Both the position numbers and the translations under genes were made by a program. 64,000 bases of DNA from Acholoe squamosa (taxonomy: Eukaryota > Annelida > Polychaeta > Phyllodocida > Polynoidae), in the NCBI GenBank assembly GCA_949317995.1, contig OX439047.1, positions 49,549,505-49,613,504 on the forward strand, written 5' to 3'. The notes beneath the pieces were generated by a model. That model ran no database searches. It had not been told where the DNA came from and saw only the letters and a program-made list of their open reading frames with translations. Positions 46,534-59,900 of the stretch are shown here, one piece after another (positions within the stretch are counted from its first letter, which is position 1; each line of letters begins with the position of its first letter).

Positions 46534-46682
46534 AAAGAGCCTGTCCTTGGTACCATAGAAGGGTAGTTGACCACTGAGTAGTATGTACAGCATGATGCCC
46601 ACTCCCCATACGTCTACTGGCTTGCCGTACGGCTCTCGACGTACCACCTCCGGGGCCATAAAATGGGGCGTCCCTATCCGAC
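46507..46682 (-). CDS. CASK: CASK exon: activation segment and middle of the kinase C-lobe
   Basis: The minus-strand acceptor TTGCAG at 46683 and donor GTAAGC at 46506 bound a 176-base exon. Its first two bases complete a Gly codon split with the previous exon. It then reads [40 protein letters not shown] and [26 protein letters not shown] is the activation-segment/APE motif, DVWGVG is subdomain IX, and [10 protein letters not shown] is the CaM-kinase-type segment. Sequence and length match CASK residues of about 179-236. The last 27 bases are the source of the tandem array in the following intron, so 16 further identical-type donors lie directly downstream of the working one. Confidence 0.95.
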
Positions 46683-47190
46683 CTGCAATGAAGATGCATC
46701 AAACTATTTCACACACAGTCCTTCAGCCCAAGTCTTCACAAATCGTTCATCCCAGATCTTCAATGCTGAGATTTCCTCAATAAAGCAATGCAATTTAATC
46801 ATTTTGGCATTTCATTCGCTATGTCCAGTGTTGTCTTGTAACCTGTGACACTATGTATATCAATAAGAAATCGGGGGTTTGAGTTAAAGGATTGGTTATC
46901 TTTAGTAACATCTTAATAGATGGATATTGGGGTTAGGGTTTCAACCTGCTGGATCACAATCATCTGTACTTGAGATATAATAATAATATATTTTATTGAC
47001 AGCAAAAAAGAGGTCATTACTGACCTATGTGTCATATACACAGCGTGTACTAGATATAGACACAGACCATAGAGACATGTATGATGACATGTATGATAGG
47101 GCTATTGTATAATTTTCTAGTATGAGTGATCCCCACTCCGGTTAGTAGATTAAGACTTAGTGTTTAGAGCACCCAGGAAGTAGGCAGTAT

Positions 47191-47278
47191 GTACAGGTGT
47201 AGATGTACAGATAATATCCATACATAGATACACAGTACAGGTGTAGATGTACAGGTAATATCCATACATAGATACACA
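47191..47278. repeat. 44-bp tandem duplication, 2 copies
   Basis: GTACAGGTGTAGATGTACAG starts at 47191 and 47235, and each copy continues to TCCATACATAGATACACA. Copies differ at about two bases. Confidence 0.92.
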
Positions 47279-48613
47279 CTGTCAGTATTGTGATGAGATA
47301 TCTGACCTTTTAAAACAATCACCATCTATGGATTATATGACATTGACGTCAGCCTATGTATTTGTAGATGTGAAAATATGACTAATACAGAGATACCACT
47401 CTCTGGTCGACAAAAAAACAGGAAAACTGGACTTGAGACACATTTCCCCAGGAATCTAACATGATTTATTACAGAAATCTTAGAATCAAAAACCAGGAAT
47501 TCCTGGTAAACCAGGAAAAGTGGCACCTCTGCTAATATCTGAATTCCACGTTCCTTGCTTACTAGAGTGACCCGTGGATGATCACCAGAAGATGTTCTGG
47601 TACACATTCTCGTTGGTAAATATCAATGTTTTTTATAACTTGTGTGACTTAAACATAAACAGTTCTTTTTGATTACATGGTTATTTGTTTATACTGAGCA
47701 CTACAGGTGTCCAGCCATGGTGAGCTGCTCATACCTTTCAGTTAGCACCTCATGGTGGAAGCATGGGCAGCTCGGTGCTGCTACCTGGTGTAAGCGGAGA
47801 GAATCACACTCCGGTATCACCCAGTTAGAGCATTGTAAACCTTTCCTGGTACCATTGATTACATCATGTGATGATGAACCCTCCAAACCAAGGAAACAGT
47901 TTTCTGGTTTAATTATCAACGGCACTGGTAGTCAAAATACGTGATTATAATCATCTCTCTCAGTATGATACAACTTTATAATTTTTAAATGAAACTAGCG
48001 TTACATTATTTAAAGATGTGACAGATACGACATAGAAGAGGGAAAAATATGCACCAATTCAAACATCAGTAAGAACCATGTTATAACATGGGAACATAAA
48101 ACATTTACATCTGGTAACACGTATTCAACTGTTTAATTCATTCTCTTTTAGGGAAAACATCCTCCCCCAAAATTGTAAAATTGGTGTTCACAAAGCGAAC
48201 ATAATTAAAAAGGTTAAAATACCGGTAAACATTATAGTTATTAAACAACGATACCTCAGATCTATCTAGAAAGTACCCTAAATATGATGCGCAAAATGCA
48301 GATAATACAGGTCTATCGACGTAGGCACTTCAACAATTTTTTTTAATGAAAACAGAAAAATCCCTTTAGTCACATTCGATTAAGCTTATGGAGACATTAT
48401 CAAAACTTTTGGAATTAAGTTTCTATCTGATCTAGAACCAGAGATATAAGAAAAACAGTGCCTGAAATTCTGAGGCAAGTACCACTATAGAAATGGTAGA
48501 AATAGGTGTCAGTTTTTGTAATGTGAGTGCAGTCATGCAGTGGCCACTGCCAGTGGCCCACCTGCTTGGCCACCACTTACCCACTATTGTGTGCTTCCTT
48601 TTCAATTTGTAAG

Positions 48614-48975
48614 TGTCTGGGAAAATAGGTTCTCAAGATCCGCCCTTCACAAACTTTAGATTTCTGAAATCTTTGGAATCTAAGCTGTTTGAATTTGTTA
48701 TTGAATTCTGTCCATGACTATTTTAAGTGGGTTTAAAATGCTTCTAAAAGATCATAAGATGACGGCAACAAGCATGAACATTAATTTTCTATTTCTTTAT
48801 CTAGAGGTCTAGGTCCATAGAAATATAGGTTCTAATTGTCCCATTTTAAAAAAACTTTACATTTCTCAAATCCTTGGAATCTCAGCTGTTTGAATCTGTT
48901 ATTGGGTTCCTTCCAGGCCTATTGTAAGTGGGTTTAAAATGCTCCCGGGAAATTGTAACATGAACGGCAATGCAC
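48614..48975. repeat. Diverged tandem duplication, about 205 bp per copy
   Basis: The blocks 48614-48782 and 48817-48975 share AATAGGTTCT, CTTTGGAATCT/CCTTGGAATCT, GCTGTTTGAAT, AAGTGGGTTTAAAATGCT and GCATGAACATT/ACATGAACGGC in the same order. Many substitutions separate them, so this is old. Confidence 0.8.
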
Positions 48976-50121
48976 ACAGGTAGTGATGATCACACCCACC
49001 TGGCAGAAATGTGAGAGGGAGTGGGAAATCTGTAAAATGCATCATATTTTGGTCCTCCTAAAAGTATCAGTGGGCAAAGTCATAGAAACATGAAATTTCA
49101 TATCCTAGGAGATTATTATGCCCTGAAGCTGTGTCTGGTGTCAGTTTTTTGGTGTCTCCATTGCTTGATATGTTTTTCAAAGCTTTAATATTACCTTCAT
49201 ATTCAACTTACTGTAAAACGGTTAATAATTGGATTTTTTCCTCCCAGATTTTGCTGGTGGATAGCTTAATATCTAAACTCTAGGGACAGCTATCAACATC
49301 CCAAACAGACAATATAATAATAGCCAAAATCAGCGATACCCCCAAAGCTGCCAATGATGGCCACACTGACACCTGACCAAAAGTGTCAAAGCTGTCTGCC
49401 AGCTTTTCTCAACCTCCACTGTGGGGATATCAAAGTGCCTACTATCGGGTACTCTCGAAATCTTTCAGTGAAAAGTCTATGCATGACAGTTTACTGAAAT
49501 CTTGTGAGTGATAATTGATAACTTACTAAGAGAATCAAGCAAAAATTGTGCATTTGCATTGCAAAAATCTATCTCTGCTGTGCAAAGTGTGGTAAAGATA
49601 CAGTTGAGTTACCGTTGACCCTGAACTCCTTCATATCATACATTCCCGTAGGCTGACCTGAGTGTTTACTGCGATTTGAGGTTGTCTAAATGAGCATCAT
49701 ATTTCGTAGGTACACCACAAGGTAGCATATTTATATTCGTTCCCCTTTTGTCTGTCGCTTTATGGGTCAGGTCGTCAGAAAGTATAAGATTCTGCCCTTG
49801 AAGGGCCTGAAAAATTAATTTTTTTGATTACTTTAATTATATAACCTTAACAAATTTGTGAAGGTACATCTCCTCAGCTCAGAAAACAACAAAAAAATAC
49901 CAACTTAGCATGTCCTGTTCCATCTTTATTGCTTGTTTTGTGTCATGTAACATCCTTTACCAAAATGATGAAATAAGAGGAAATTAAAGTTGCTCTCATG
50001 AATATAGGAATGTCCCCTTATGCTTAACAAACACATGGAATAACAAGGCCAATATGTCTATTATTGACTTTAATTACAAAATGGAACAAAATTTGAGTTA
50101 TGCATGCACAGTAGACTGCCT

Positions 50122-50206
50122 CTTATGTGATGATAAAAGTACCAGACGTTATGTAACCGGACGTTATGTAACGTCTGGTACTTTTATCAGAAATATTTCA
50201 CATAAG
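50122..50206. other. Strong palindrome, perfect 21-bp arms plus outer stem
   Basis: TGATAAAAGTACCAGACGTTA (50131-50151, 21 bp) is exactly reverse-complemented at 50169-50189 around a 17-base loop. Beyond a small bulge, CTTATGTGA and TCACATAAG pair again. It lies inside a CASK intron and could be a foldback MITE, or a pre-miRNA-like hairpin in the CASK pre-mRNA. Confidence 0.88.
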
Positions 50207-52025
50207 CTGCTCTCACACGGAGACAAATGCAGATAGATTCACAATTTTTTTCACCAAAGTAGGGGATAATAGGACCCTTCATATGGGTAATAATAAATAG
50301 TTTGAAGCTCCATTTTTCCATGTTTTATAACTGATTTAGATTTAGGTACTGGACGTTACAAATTGCAGATTTCAATTTTCAAAGACACATGATGAAAAAT
50401 TCTCACTCAGTAACATGTCCAAACCTCATGGAAATGATACCTATGATCATAAACAATACAAAATATAATTTTGGGATAATCCAGAGGTTCTTTCTTAAAT
50501 ACAGGACACTTGTAAAAAATACAAAAAGTAAAAAAAAAAGAACCAATTTGGCCATCTTTTTCACTTCGGCAGGCTATAAGTCTGAGATTTTTTGATGGAT
50601 GACCACAAATTTAAACAAATCTGATAGCCCTAAGTATCCTCTTTCAAATGAGTCTATGTAAGACAAGATTGGTTCACAATTTCTTTCTCCAGAGCCATAA
50701 GAGTTCAAAATTACCCAAAGAACCCAAAATCTACTGCTTTCTGGCGACTTGACCCTTATATCATACCGTATGTTATGTCATCTGAAGATGCTATCTCCAT
50801 GCCGGCTGTATCCATAGTTTATTAATTACAGGAGTAAAACCAGTTAATCCATCCTACAGGCTGCATTGTCGACCTAGAACTATCACGGTATTACAAACGG
50901 TTTTACTTAACTGTTGTACATATTCAAATAGATTTCATTTTTATCCAAAATTTGATGTTTTGAAGAAAGGTTGAATCTGACTTGAGTTGATTCTGTTGCT
51001 AAGGAACAAGTGATTCACCAGGTATTCATAGTTAAATTTATCATTAAACCAACAAGGAAACCTTGGTAACATCCCTTCTAACGTCGACAAAGCAAAGTTT
51101 TGTAATATTATTGTTAGCATAGAATGATGCATTAGCACAATAAAAACTGGAGTCAAAAAGTTAGATATTAAGAAGTTAGATATTAATGCTCATGCAGTGA
51201 CAAGTAATTCTGCGAGTAATGTTCAAGCGTCATAAACATCGGTATTCAACAAGCTATTTGAATTCGGATAAATCATGAAAGGACCTTTAATTTTGCAACA
51301 TTTTCTTTTGATAGGCTTAGAGAAAATCTCTTGGACTTCGTGTTTATATGTTAGGAGAGAGGTTCAAAGTAGCAAATCTTTACAAGGTTTAGTTCAGGAA
51401 TAAGATGTGCTTGGTTCTTATTGTATATCGGCATCCGACAGTCTCTTACCAAACTGATCATCTTGTAAACTTATCCATTGTTGTGTGCCGAACAGCGGTC
51501 CATCAGTAAGTTCTGTAAAAAGTGTGAGAATCTGCAAAGACTTCTGTCAAAACTTACCGCTTACCTTTTGTACATATACTCCTTTCTGTACACGGTTTGG
51601 GGCACAGTAATCTGTGTGCAAACACTTTGTAGAATTTCCTCTCAAACAACTATTCCGGCACTAAACTATTTCATATTCAACATGCCTGTGAGTTGACAAT
51701 TCTGAACAAAACACCATTAATGTCTATGAAGCTATTTCATATTTAGGTTATTGGCTCTACCTTACCCTTTCGTAACTCTGAATCTATTATCACACATGCC
51801 CCTCCATTCTAAGTACACAATCACACACAGACGAAAACAAATTTCTTTAATTTGCCTGGACCTGTTCCAGAAACAAGCAGATAGTAGCATCGTGATACAT
51901 CGGTACACTACAGATCAGTTGACAGGACTATTTTTAAAGTAGGATGGATATATCATTAAATAAGACCGAGATTGATAAGCGATGGTCATGTGGTTTCCAT
52001 GGCAACTGGCCGACTCTCCACACAC

Positions 52026-52145
52026 ATGCCTTTTTACCAGGAGTATCCTTCAAATAGAGTGTAACAGCTTTAATGTCCCATGCCTTGTCACCAGGAGTAT
52101 CCTTCAAATAGAGTGTAACAGCTCTAATCTGCCATCATGCAGAGA
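52026..52145. repeat. 54-bp tandem duplication with a third distant partial copy
   Basis: ACCAGGAGTATCCTTCAAAT starts at 52036 and 52090, and each copy runs on to AGAGTGTAACAGCT. TGTCACCAGGAGTATCCTTT recurs at about 52662 as a partial third copy. Confidence 0.88.
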
Positions 52146-53154
52146 TGTCAGTTGGGTATGGGCTCAACCTCTGAAATTGTTGGGTGTTAGCAAAGCACCC
52201 ATTTCTCTCAATTTATCATACTAAAAGCACCCATGTCATCTTCATTTCAACCTGTTCCTCTATTTCAAAACTTTTAAAACCATCTCCAGATTGGATGGTG
52301 ATAGAAAAACAATTAAAAGACTGCATCAGAATTTCAGCCAATCAGAAGCCAGCTTAGATTCATGTCCTCTGAAATGAGATTTCAGATATCCTCTGATCTC
52401 TGAAGGGTGGTTTGTCTAGAAAAGGCTAGAGGGCAGCACAAGGCATGCTGAATTTCCCCTGTTGAAGCCTTAACTGCTCAGCCTTATGCTCCATAGAAGT
52501 AGAAAGGGCATGTTGTAAGGGTATCTATGATTAATGTAATTCCCTCTATCTATATTATGACCACAAGATGGAAGAAGCCTCTGAGCTGTCTGACTTTTGA
52601 GAAAGTTTGAACATCTGAAAATAGACAGATCTCTGAAGGTCTGACATCTCTGTCCATGCATTGTCACCAGGAGTATCCTTTAATCGGCATCTTTAATGAC
52701 TCAGCAGCTTCTTGGCTAGCTCTCATTCATGGACTACAAGTCAAACCACTAACCTGTAGGTAAAGTGGATAAAAACATGAAACTCTACACTTTTTTAGTT
52801 TTGCACTACCTATACTTTGCTGTGTTGCTTTAACTTCTAGGGTAGTCCGTCCTAGACCTGACCTGTCTTTAGAAATTGAAGTGGGGTCGAGTCTTGGTCG
52901 GCTCACCCTGTGTAACATAATTTATCAAAGGGACGATTATACAAACGACTGCAGGCTGAGTGATTGAAATGGAATATCTTTTCTTCTGAATCTGTTTATC
53001 CTAGGGAAATAGCATTCTTATAAGGAATGTACCATCAGGAATCACACCGTTAACTGCACGGTATGCATCATGTACAGCTTCATTAGAGTCTATCTAGATG
53101 TCTGCGCCCATGACCAGTGTATACGGTGTTTGAGTGAACTTAACAAAGACCTAC

Positions 53155-53330
53155 CTCCTGATATACATCCTGTATGCGGCAGTTGTATGGCCACTCCAAA
53201 CCCTCCCAGCTTCACTGGAGCTGAGTTTTCTTTGGATGCGAGCAGGACGCAGTGAGGTTTCATGTCTCGGTGAATGATGTCATTCTCGTGACAGTACCGC
53301 AATGCCTCCAGGATTTGTCGCATGTAGTGG
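53155..53330 (-). CDS. CASK: CASK exon: catalytic loop and GFG segment
   Basis: The acceptor GCTGCAG at 53331 and donor GTAGGT at 53154 (minus strand) bound a 176-base exon. Its first base completes a Ser codon begun in the previous exon and its last base starts a Gly codon. It reads [20 protein letters not shown], then [20 protein letters not shown] and [20 protein letters not shown]. The catalytic loop HRDxKP is followed by HC where active kinases have xN, and GFG stands where they have DFG. These are the hallmarks of CASK (His145, Cys146 and Gly162 in human numbering, with identical spacing), a kinase described as acting without Mg2+. CASK is a membrane-associated guanylate-kinase scaffold at synapses and epithelial junctions. 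The identity of this exon is the main basis for the gene call. Confidence 0.97.
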
Positions 53331-53703
<373 letters not shown>

Positions 53704-53989
53704 TTACCGGTAAATCATAAGGTTACGTTCGATGGAATTGCCGTGAGGCATGTGTTAAGAACCCTTCCCCGATCCTAAATAGAGTTTCTGGTTCTGTAGA
53801 TTCGTAAATTAGGCCTCCCAGATCACCAAGGCGATGCACTGTGTGTGATGTGTTTTTTTTATTTCAAATTCTAAAATCGTTGTGAGAACGAAAGGAGGTG
53901 ACATCTCAGATTTTCCTATATGACGCCAATCAATAAGAGAGGTGTACAGAACACACAACTGTGCAGACCTCTCCACTTCACGTACAGAT

Positions 53990-54050
53990 ACACAGGTGCA
54001 GACTATATATGATAAAGACGAGTGGGGTGTGGAAGGAGATAAGGTAGGGA
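53990..54050. repeat. About 55-bp dispersed duplicate (partner at 56290-56345)
   Basis: ACACAGGTGCAGACTATATA followed by TGATAAAGACGAGTGGGGTG here matches 56290-56345 with a few changes. A further part of that unit, GGCAGGTAGAACATA, appears at 55866 and 56341, so these are fragments of one dispersed repeat. Confidence 0.8.
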
Positions 54051-54387
54051 CTTGCATAAATTTTTTTAATTGTTTGAAACATTTGATTATGGGCCCTGTC
54101 CTGTAGAGCTCATTGCCAGCTTTTCAGATCTGTTTAGATTGTCTTTCTACTGTATATAGTTCCCGAGCAATCTTAATCTAAGATCCAAAATTGATGGACA
54201 CTTGATCCCCATTGACACAATGGTTAAGCTGATAAGAGGACTGTTATCAAAATGGAATCCAGATAGGGCCAGAATAGACAGAGGAAAGAGGTTTTTTTAA
54301 CATAACTTAGTCAATAATTCATATTTTTGCATGAAATTTTCAGTATATATTTTTCAGATATCATGCCATTGTTCCTCTATGCCCATT

Positions 54388-55045
54388 TGACCTGTGACCT
54401 ACTTATGATTGACCTTTGACCTAATTAACTAGGTCAATTTGTTCAAACTATGATAAATACCAGAGGTTTCTCATAATTTGTGTACTTGCCATCAGAATTA
54501 ACATTTATCCTACTGATAAATGATAATGTATGATATTAAGGTCAACCTCTATGAACCTATAATTGACCTTTGACCTTCAAGGTCAGGCTATGAAGCCAAA
54601 ACATAGCTAAGTACCTGAATACAATGGACCTGTTGAGATGAGAATTTGTATGCTCCCTAATGTATTCTCATTTATCAGAATTCTCATGCATGTTATATAT
54701 CTTGACCTTAAATTTGACCTTTGACCTGATGAATCCATGCATGACCTAATTAATCACATTGTTTTCTCGCAATTCATAGGAAATTGCAGATATAACACTG
54801 AATTTTTGCATGAAGCACCAACAGCAAGAGGTACATATTTTGATACCTATCAAGTTTGTGTGTATTGACCTTTGACCTAGTAAAATAAGGTCAGTTCATA
54901 AATAGATCAACCTAGTTGAAATAGGGCAAGTCGAAATGCGGATTACCAGGGAAAGGTACATTGTAGATAACTTCTTTACTAGGGTCTGGACTAATAAATG
55001 GCTTTTTCAAAAGTCAATGTGTTTGTGTACATTGACCTTTGACCT
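54388..55045. promoter_or_regulatory. Six DR1-type nuclear-receptor motifs at about 152-bp spacing
   Basis: TGACCTTTGACCT (reverse complement of AGGTCA-A-AGGTCA) starts at 54410, 54564, 54715, 54866 and 55033. TGACCTGTGACCT lies at 54388. Intervals among the five identical sites are 154, 151, 151 and 167 bp. Flanks share fragments (for example TTTGTGTGTATTGACC and TTTGTGTACATTGACC), so this is a diverged tandem repeat of about 152 bp in which the DR1 core is the best-kept part. Extra half-sites (AGGTCA) follow several copies, including TGACCTTCAAGGTCA at 54571. DR1 is the known site type for RXR, HNF4 and COUP-TF receptors; use as an enhancer here is inference. It lies in the intron upstream of the first visible CASK exon. 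Confidence 0.7.
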
Positions 55046-56953
55046 AGAATTATATGTCCATTTCTGAATAAAATTGACCTAGAAAAGAAGGTCAATTATT
55101 ACTGTGGGCCAGTATAGTACGGCTTTCATTTTGATACTACCATGTTGAATAGAGGGGCTCCATAGGAGCCACTCAATAATTAATCCCCCAGAATTCGAAG
55201 GGACATGCTTCATGCTTTACTAATACACTACAGCATTTCTACAGCAAAGTGAGCATTTCTCTTAGATGTGTTCACACCCCTCAGAAGTGTGAGTGGGTGT
55301 GAAGGCATCATAAGCACCATTTCTTTTAAAACAACATCAAAGGGATGTTAATATATCTATAATATACACTTTATCTTATGCCCATAGAATGGCTCAGTCC
55401 CTATACTATGCTATAGTCCCAGTGTCTAGGACTAGGTTGCCTGCACTGAAGCTGTATTGACAAGGGTAAACTGTTATGGCCGGGGCTTCGTTGGGCTTAT
55501 TCCTTCAGACTTGAAATTTGCAGGGAATATACTTAGGATATGTAGGAACACAACTATGTAGGTGAACTTTGGCGAACCTTTTTTTTTTCTCTTAATTTTG
55601 GTCATTTTAAAATAAAAAATAAATTCAAAAACTATGACAATACAGAAATATTCTATGGACATCAAATATACACCTCTCATTGTAATCGCCTAATTCTAAG
55701 CTTCAATTTGGTATATTAACTTTTATTCTAGCCCAAATATTAAGCCCTCCAGCCCCTATTATCTGCTGCTTGTAATGTAGCAGCATGGAAAGTTGTTTTG
55801 ATAACAGTAACGGCGCTACACGCAGCGCAGACGCAGCAGTGGTTTATGCAAGTGCCTAGATAAGGCAGGTAGAACATACATACAGCCAAAACGCCTGGAT
55901 GAACAGATAGTGCATGAGTTTGCTCATAGGCGCTTATAGTACTTCCTGTGCCGTGACTCGGGCAGCTCTCTCTGCATAGAGCCTGCACTGCAACCACTGA
56001 TACATGTAGTTTTCTGTCCTATTCATTTTCTTAGACACTTCAAATAATTCAATCAAATAGTGAGTGATAATGCTAATACCATATATATAGTTATATTCCA
56101 CACTTAATTCAATAGATCAAAAGAATTTATAAGCCCCCCTGCCAACAACAATCCATTGGCTATTGAGGCCCAGCCAGGCCCAGGTATAGCTGTGAAAACT
56201 GCCCTAGCTACCTGCCACTGACCGCGGCAGATGTACTATGAGCACCTGGTGGCAAAGGTGAGAACCATCAGTTCATCCAGGCGTATAGTACACAGGTGCA
56301 GACTATATATGATAAGGACGAGTGGGATGTGGAAGGAGAAGGCAGGTAGAACATATATACAGCCTATAGTACACAGGTGCTTTAAGTGACTTGAGGGTGC
56401 AGGGTTAGTGCTTCCCCATAACACCAGATGGCACCGTCTGTAAGCTGGGTCGGCGCTGGGCGTCTATTAGCTCAATCCGGCTCACGTTCACTGAGCAGCT
56501 CTCAGAGAGGTTTTGCTGAAGCCCTGCTACTCTAACTGGGGATTTCCTGACCTACAACCCAGAACTTACTGAGGACTCTTTCATTAAGAAGTCTTTCAAG
56601 GCGACTGTAACGGGCAGGGACTTTGTAGATAGCCCTAATGGCTTACTTAAAAGGGTAATACTTGGGCATTCCCACATTAATTGTTTTATTAAAGATATAA
56701 TCAGCAAATAATAATTCACTATCAATGAAGCCTACTTCGAGATATTATAGCCTATTCCATTTACCTGATTAAAATGGAGATTTCACACTTCTTGCTAATA
56801 CTCTAAAATGTATTATAGGATAGCAATGTGCATTGCAGGTAACCCGAAAAAACAATTTTTTTCTTTTTTGCTTGAGAGAAAGAAGAGTTATAGGAGCCAC
56901 CTTGAATTAAGACTTTACGGGGGGTTGCAAAAATATCATGAAAATTGAAACTG
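55046..56953. other. Upstream CASK intron (inferred), no exon seen
   Basis: Short frames on both strands. It includes dispersed-repeat fragments at 55866 and 56290-56380. No match to the missing N-lobe motifs was seen. Confidence 0.5.
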
Positions 56954-59900
56954 TGTATGTATGTATGTATGTATGTATGTATGTATGTATGTATGTATGT
57001 ATGTATGTATGTATGTATGTATGTATGTATGTATGTATGTATGTATGTATGTATGTATGTATGTATGTATGTATGTATGTATGTATGTATGTATGTATGT
57101 ATGTATGTATGTATGTATGTATGTATGTATGTATGTATGTATGTATGTATGTATGTATGTATGTATGTATGTATGTATGTATGTATGTATGTATGTATGT
57201 ATGTATGTATGTATGTATGTATGTATGTATGTATGTATGTATGTATGTATGTATGTATGTATGTATGTATGTATGTATGTATGTATGTATGTATGTATGT
57301 ATGTATGTATGTATGTATGTATGTATGTATGTATGTATGTATGTATGTATGTATGTATGTATGTATGTATGTATGTATGTATGTATGTATGTATGTATGT
57401 ATGTATGTATGTATGTATGTATGTATGTATGTATGTATGTATGTATGTATGTATGTATGTATGTATGTATGTATGTATGTATGTATGTATGTATGTATGT
57501 ATGTATGTATGTATGTATGTATGTATGTATGTATGTATGTATGTATGTATGTATGTATGTATGTATGTATGTATGTATGTATGTATGTATGTATGTATGT
57601 ATGTATGTATGTATGTATGTATGTATGTATGTATGTATGTATGTATGTATGTATGTATGTATGTATGTATGTATGTATGTATGTATGTATGTATGTATGT
57701 ATGTATGTATGTATGTATGTATGTATGTATGTATGTATGTATGTATGTATGTATGTATGTATGTATGTATGTATGTATGTATGTATGTATGTATGTATGT
57801 ATGTATGTATGTATGTATGTATGTATGTATGTATGTATGTATGTATGTATGTATGTATGTATGTATGTATGTATGTATGTATGTATGTATGTATGTATGT
57901 ATGTATGTATGTATGTATGTATGTATGTATGTATGTATGTATGTATGTATGTATGTATGTATGTATGTATGTATGTATGTATGTATGTATGTATGTATGT
58001 ATGTATGTATGTATGTATGTATGTATGTATGTATGTATGTATGTATGTATGTATGTATGTATGTATGTATGTATGTATGTATGTATGTATGTATGTATGT
58101 ATGTATGTATGTATGTATGTATGTATGTATGTATGTATGTATGTATGTATGTATGTATGTATGTATGTATGTATGTATGTATGTATGTATGTATGTATGT
58201 ATGTATGTATGTATGTATGTATGTATGTATGTATGTATGTATGTATGTATGTATGTATGTATGTATGTATGTATGTATGTATGTATGTATGTATGTATGT
58301 ATGTATGTATGTATGTATGTATGTATGTATGTATGTATGTATGTATGTATGTATGTATGTATGTATGTATGTATGTATGTATGTATGTATGTATGTATGT
58401 ATGTATGTATGTATGTATGTATGTATGTATGTATGTATGTATGTATGTATGTATGTATGTATGTATGTATGTATGTATGTATGTATGTATGTATGTATGT
58501 ATGTATGTATGTATGTATGTATGTATGTATGTATGTATGTATGTATGTATGTATGTATGTATGTATGTATGTATGTATGTATGTATGTATGTATGTATGT
58601 ATGTATGTATGTATGTATGTATGTATGTATGTATGTATGTATGTATGTATGTATGTATGTATGTATGTATGTATGTATGTATGTATGTATGTATGTATGT
58701 ATGTATGTATGTATGTATGTATGTATGTATGTATGTATGTATGTATGTATGTATGTATGTATGTATGTATGTATGTATGTATGTATGTATGTATGTATGT
58801 ATGTATGTATGTATGTATGTATGTATGTATGTATGTATGTATGTATGTATGTATGTATGTATGTATGTATGTATGTATGTATGTATGTATGTATGTATGT
58901 ATGTATGTATGTATGTATGTATGTATGTATGTATGTATGTATGTATGTATGTATGTATGTATGTATGTATGTATGTATGTATGTATGTATGTATGTATGT
59001 ATGTATGTATGTATGTATGTATGTATGTATGTATGTATGTATGTATGTATGTATGTATGTATGTATGTATGTATGTATGTATGTATGTATGTATGTATGT
59101 ATGTATGTATGTATGTATGTATGTATGTATGTATGTATGTATGTATGTATGTATGTATGTATGTATGTATGTATGTATGTATGTATGTATGTATGTATGT
59201 ATGTATGTATGTATGTATGTATGTATGTATGTATGTATGTATGTATGTATGTATGTATGTATGTATGTATGTATGTATGTATGTATGTATGTATGTATGT
59301 ATGTATGTATGTATGTATGTATGTATGTATGTATGTATGTATGTATGTATGTATGTATGTATGTATGTATGTATGTATGTATGTATGTATGTATGTATGT
59401 ATGTATGTATGTATGTATGTATGTATGTATGTATGTATGTATGTATGTATGTATGTATGTATGTATGTATGTATGTATGTATGTATGTATGTATGTATGT
59501 ATGTATGTATGTATGTATGTATGTATGTATGTATGTATGTATGTATGTATGTATGTATGTATGTATGTATGTATGTATGTATGTATGTATGTATGTATGT
59601 ATGTATGTATGTATGTATGTATGTATGTATGTATGTATGTATGTATGTATGTATGTATGTATGTATGTATGTATGTATGTATGTATGTATGTATGTATGT
59701 ATGTATGTATGTATGTATGTATGTATGTATGTATGTATGTATGTATGTATGTATGTATGTATGTATGTATGTATGTATGTATGTATGTATGTATGTATGT
59801 ATGTATGTATGTATGTATGTATGTATGTATGTATGTATGTATGTATGTATGTATGTATGTATGTATGTATGTATGTATGTATGTATGTATGTATGTATGT

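Larger units (their letters stand above)
46683..53154 (-). other. CASK: CASK intron, about 6.5 kb
   Basis: Bounded by a GTAGGT donor (53154) and a TTGCAG acceptor (46683) on the minus strand. It holds a 44-bp two-copy repeat, a diverged duplication of about 205 bp, a strong palindrome and a 54-bp repeat, listed separately. No exon of another gene was recognised. Confidence 0.8.
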
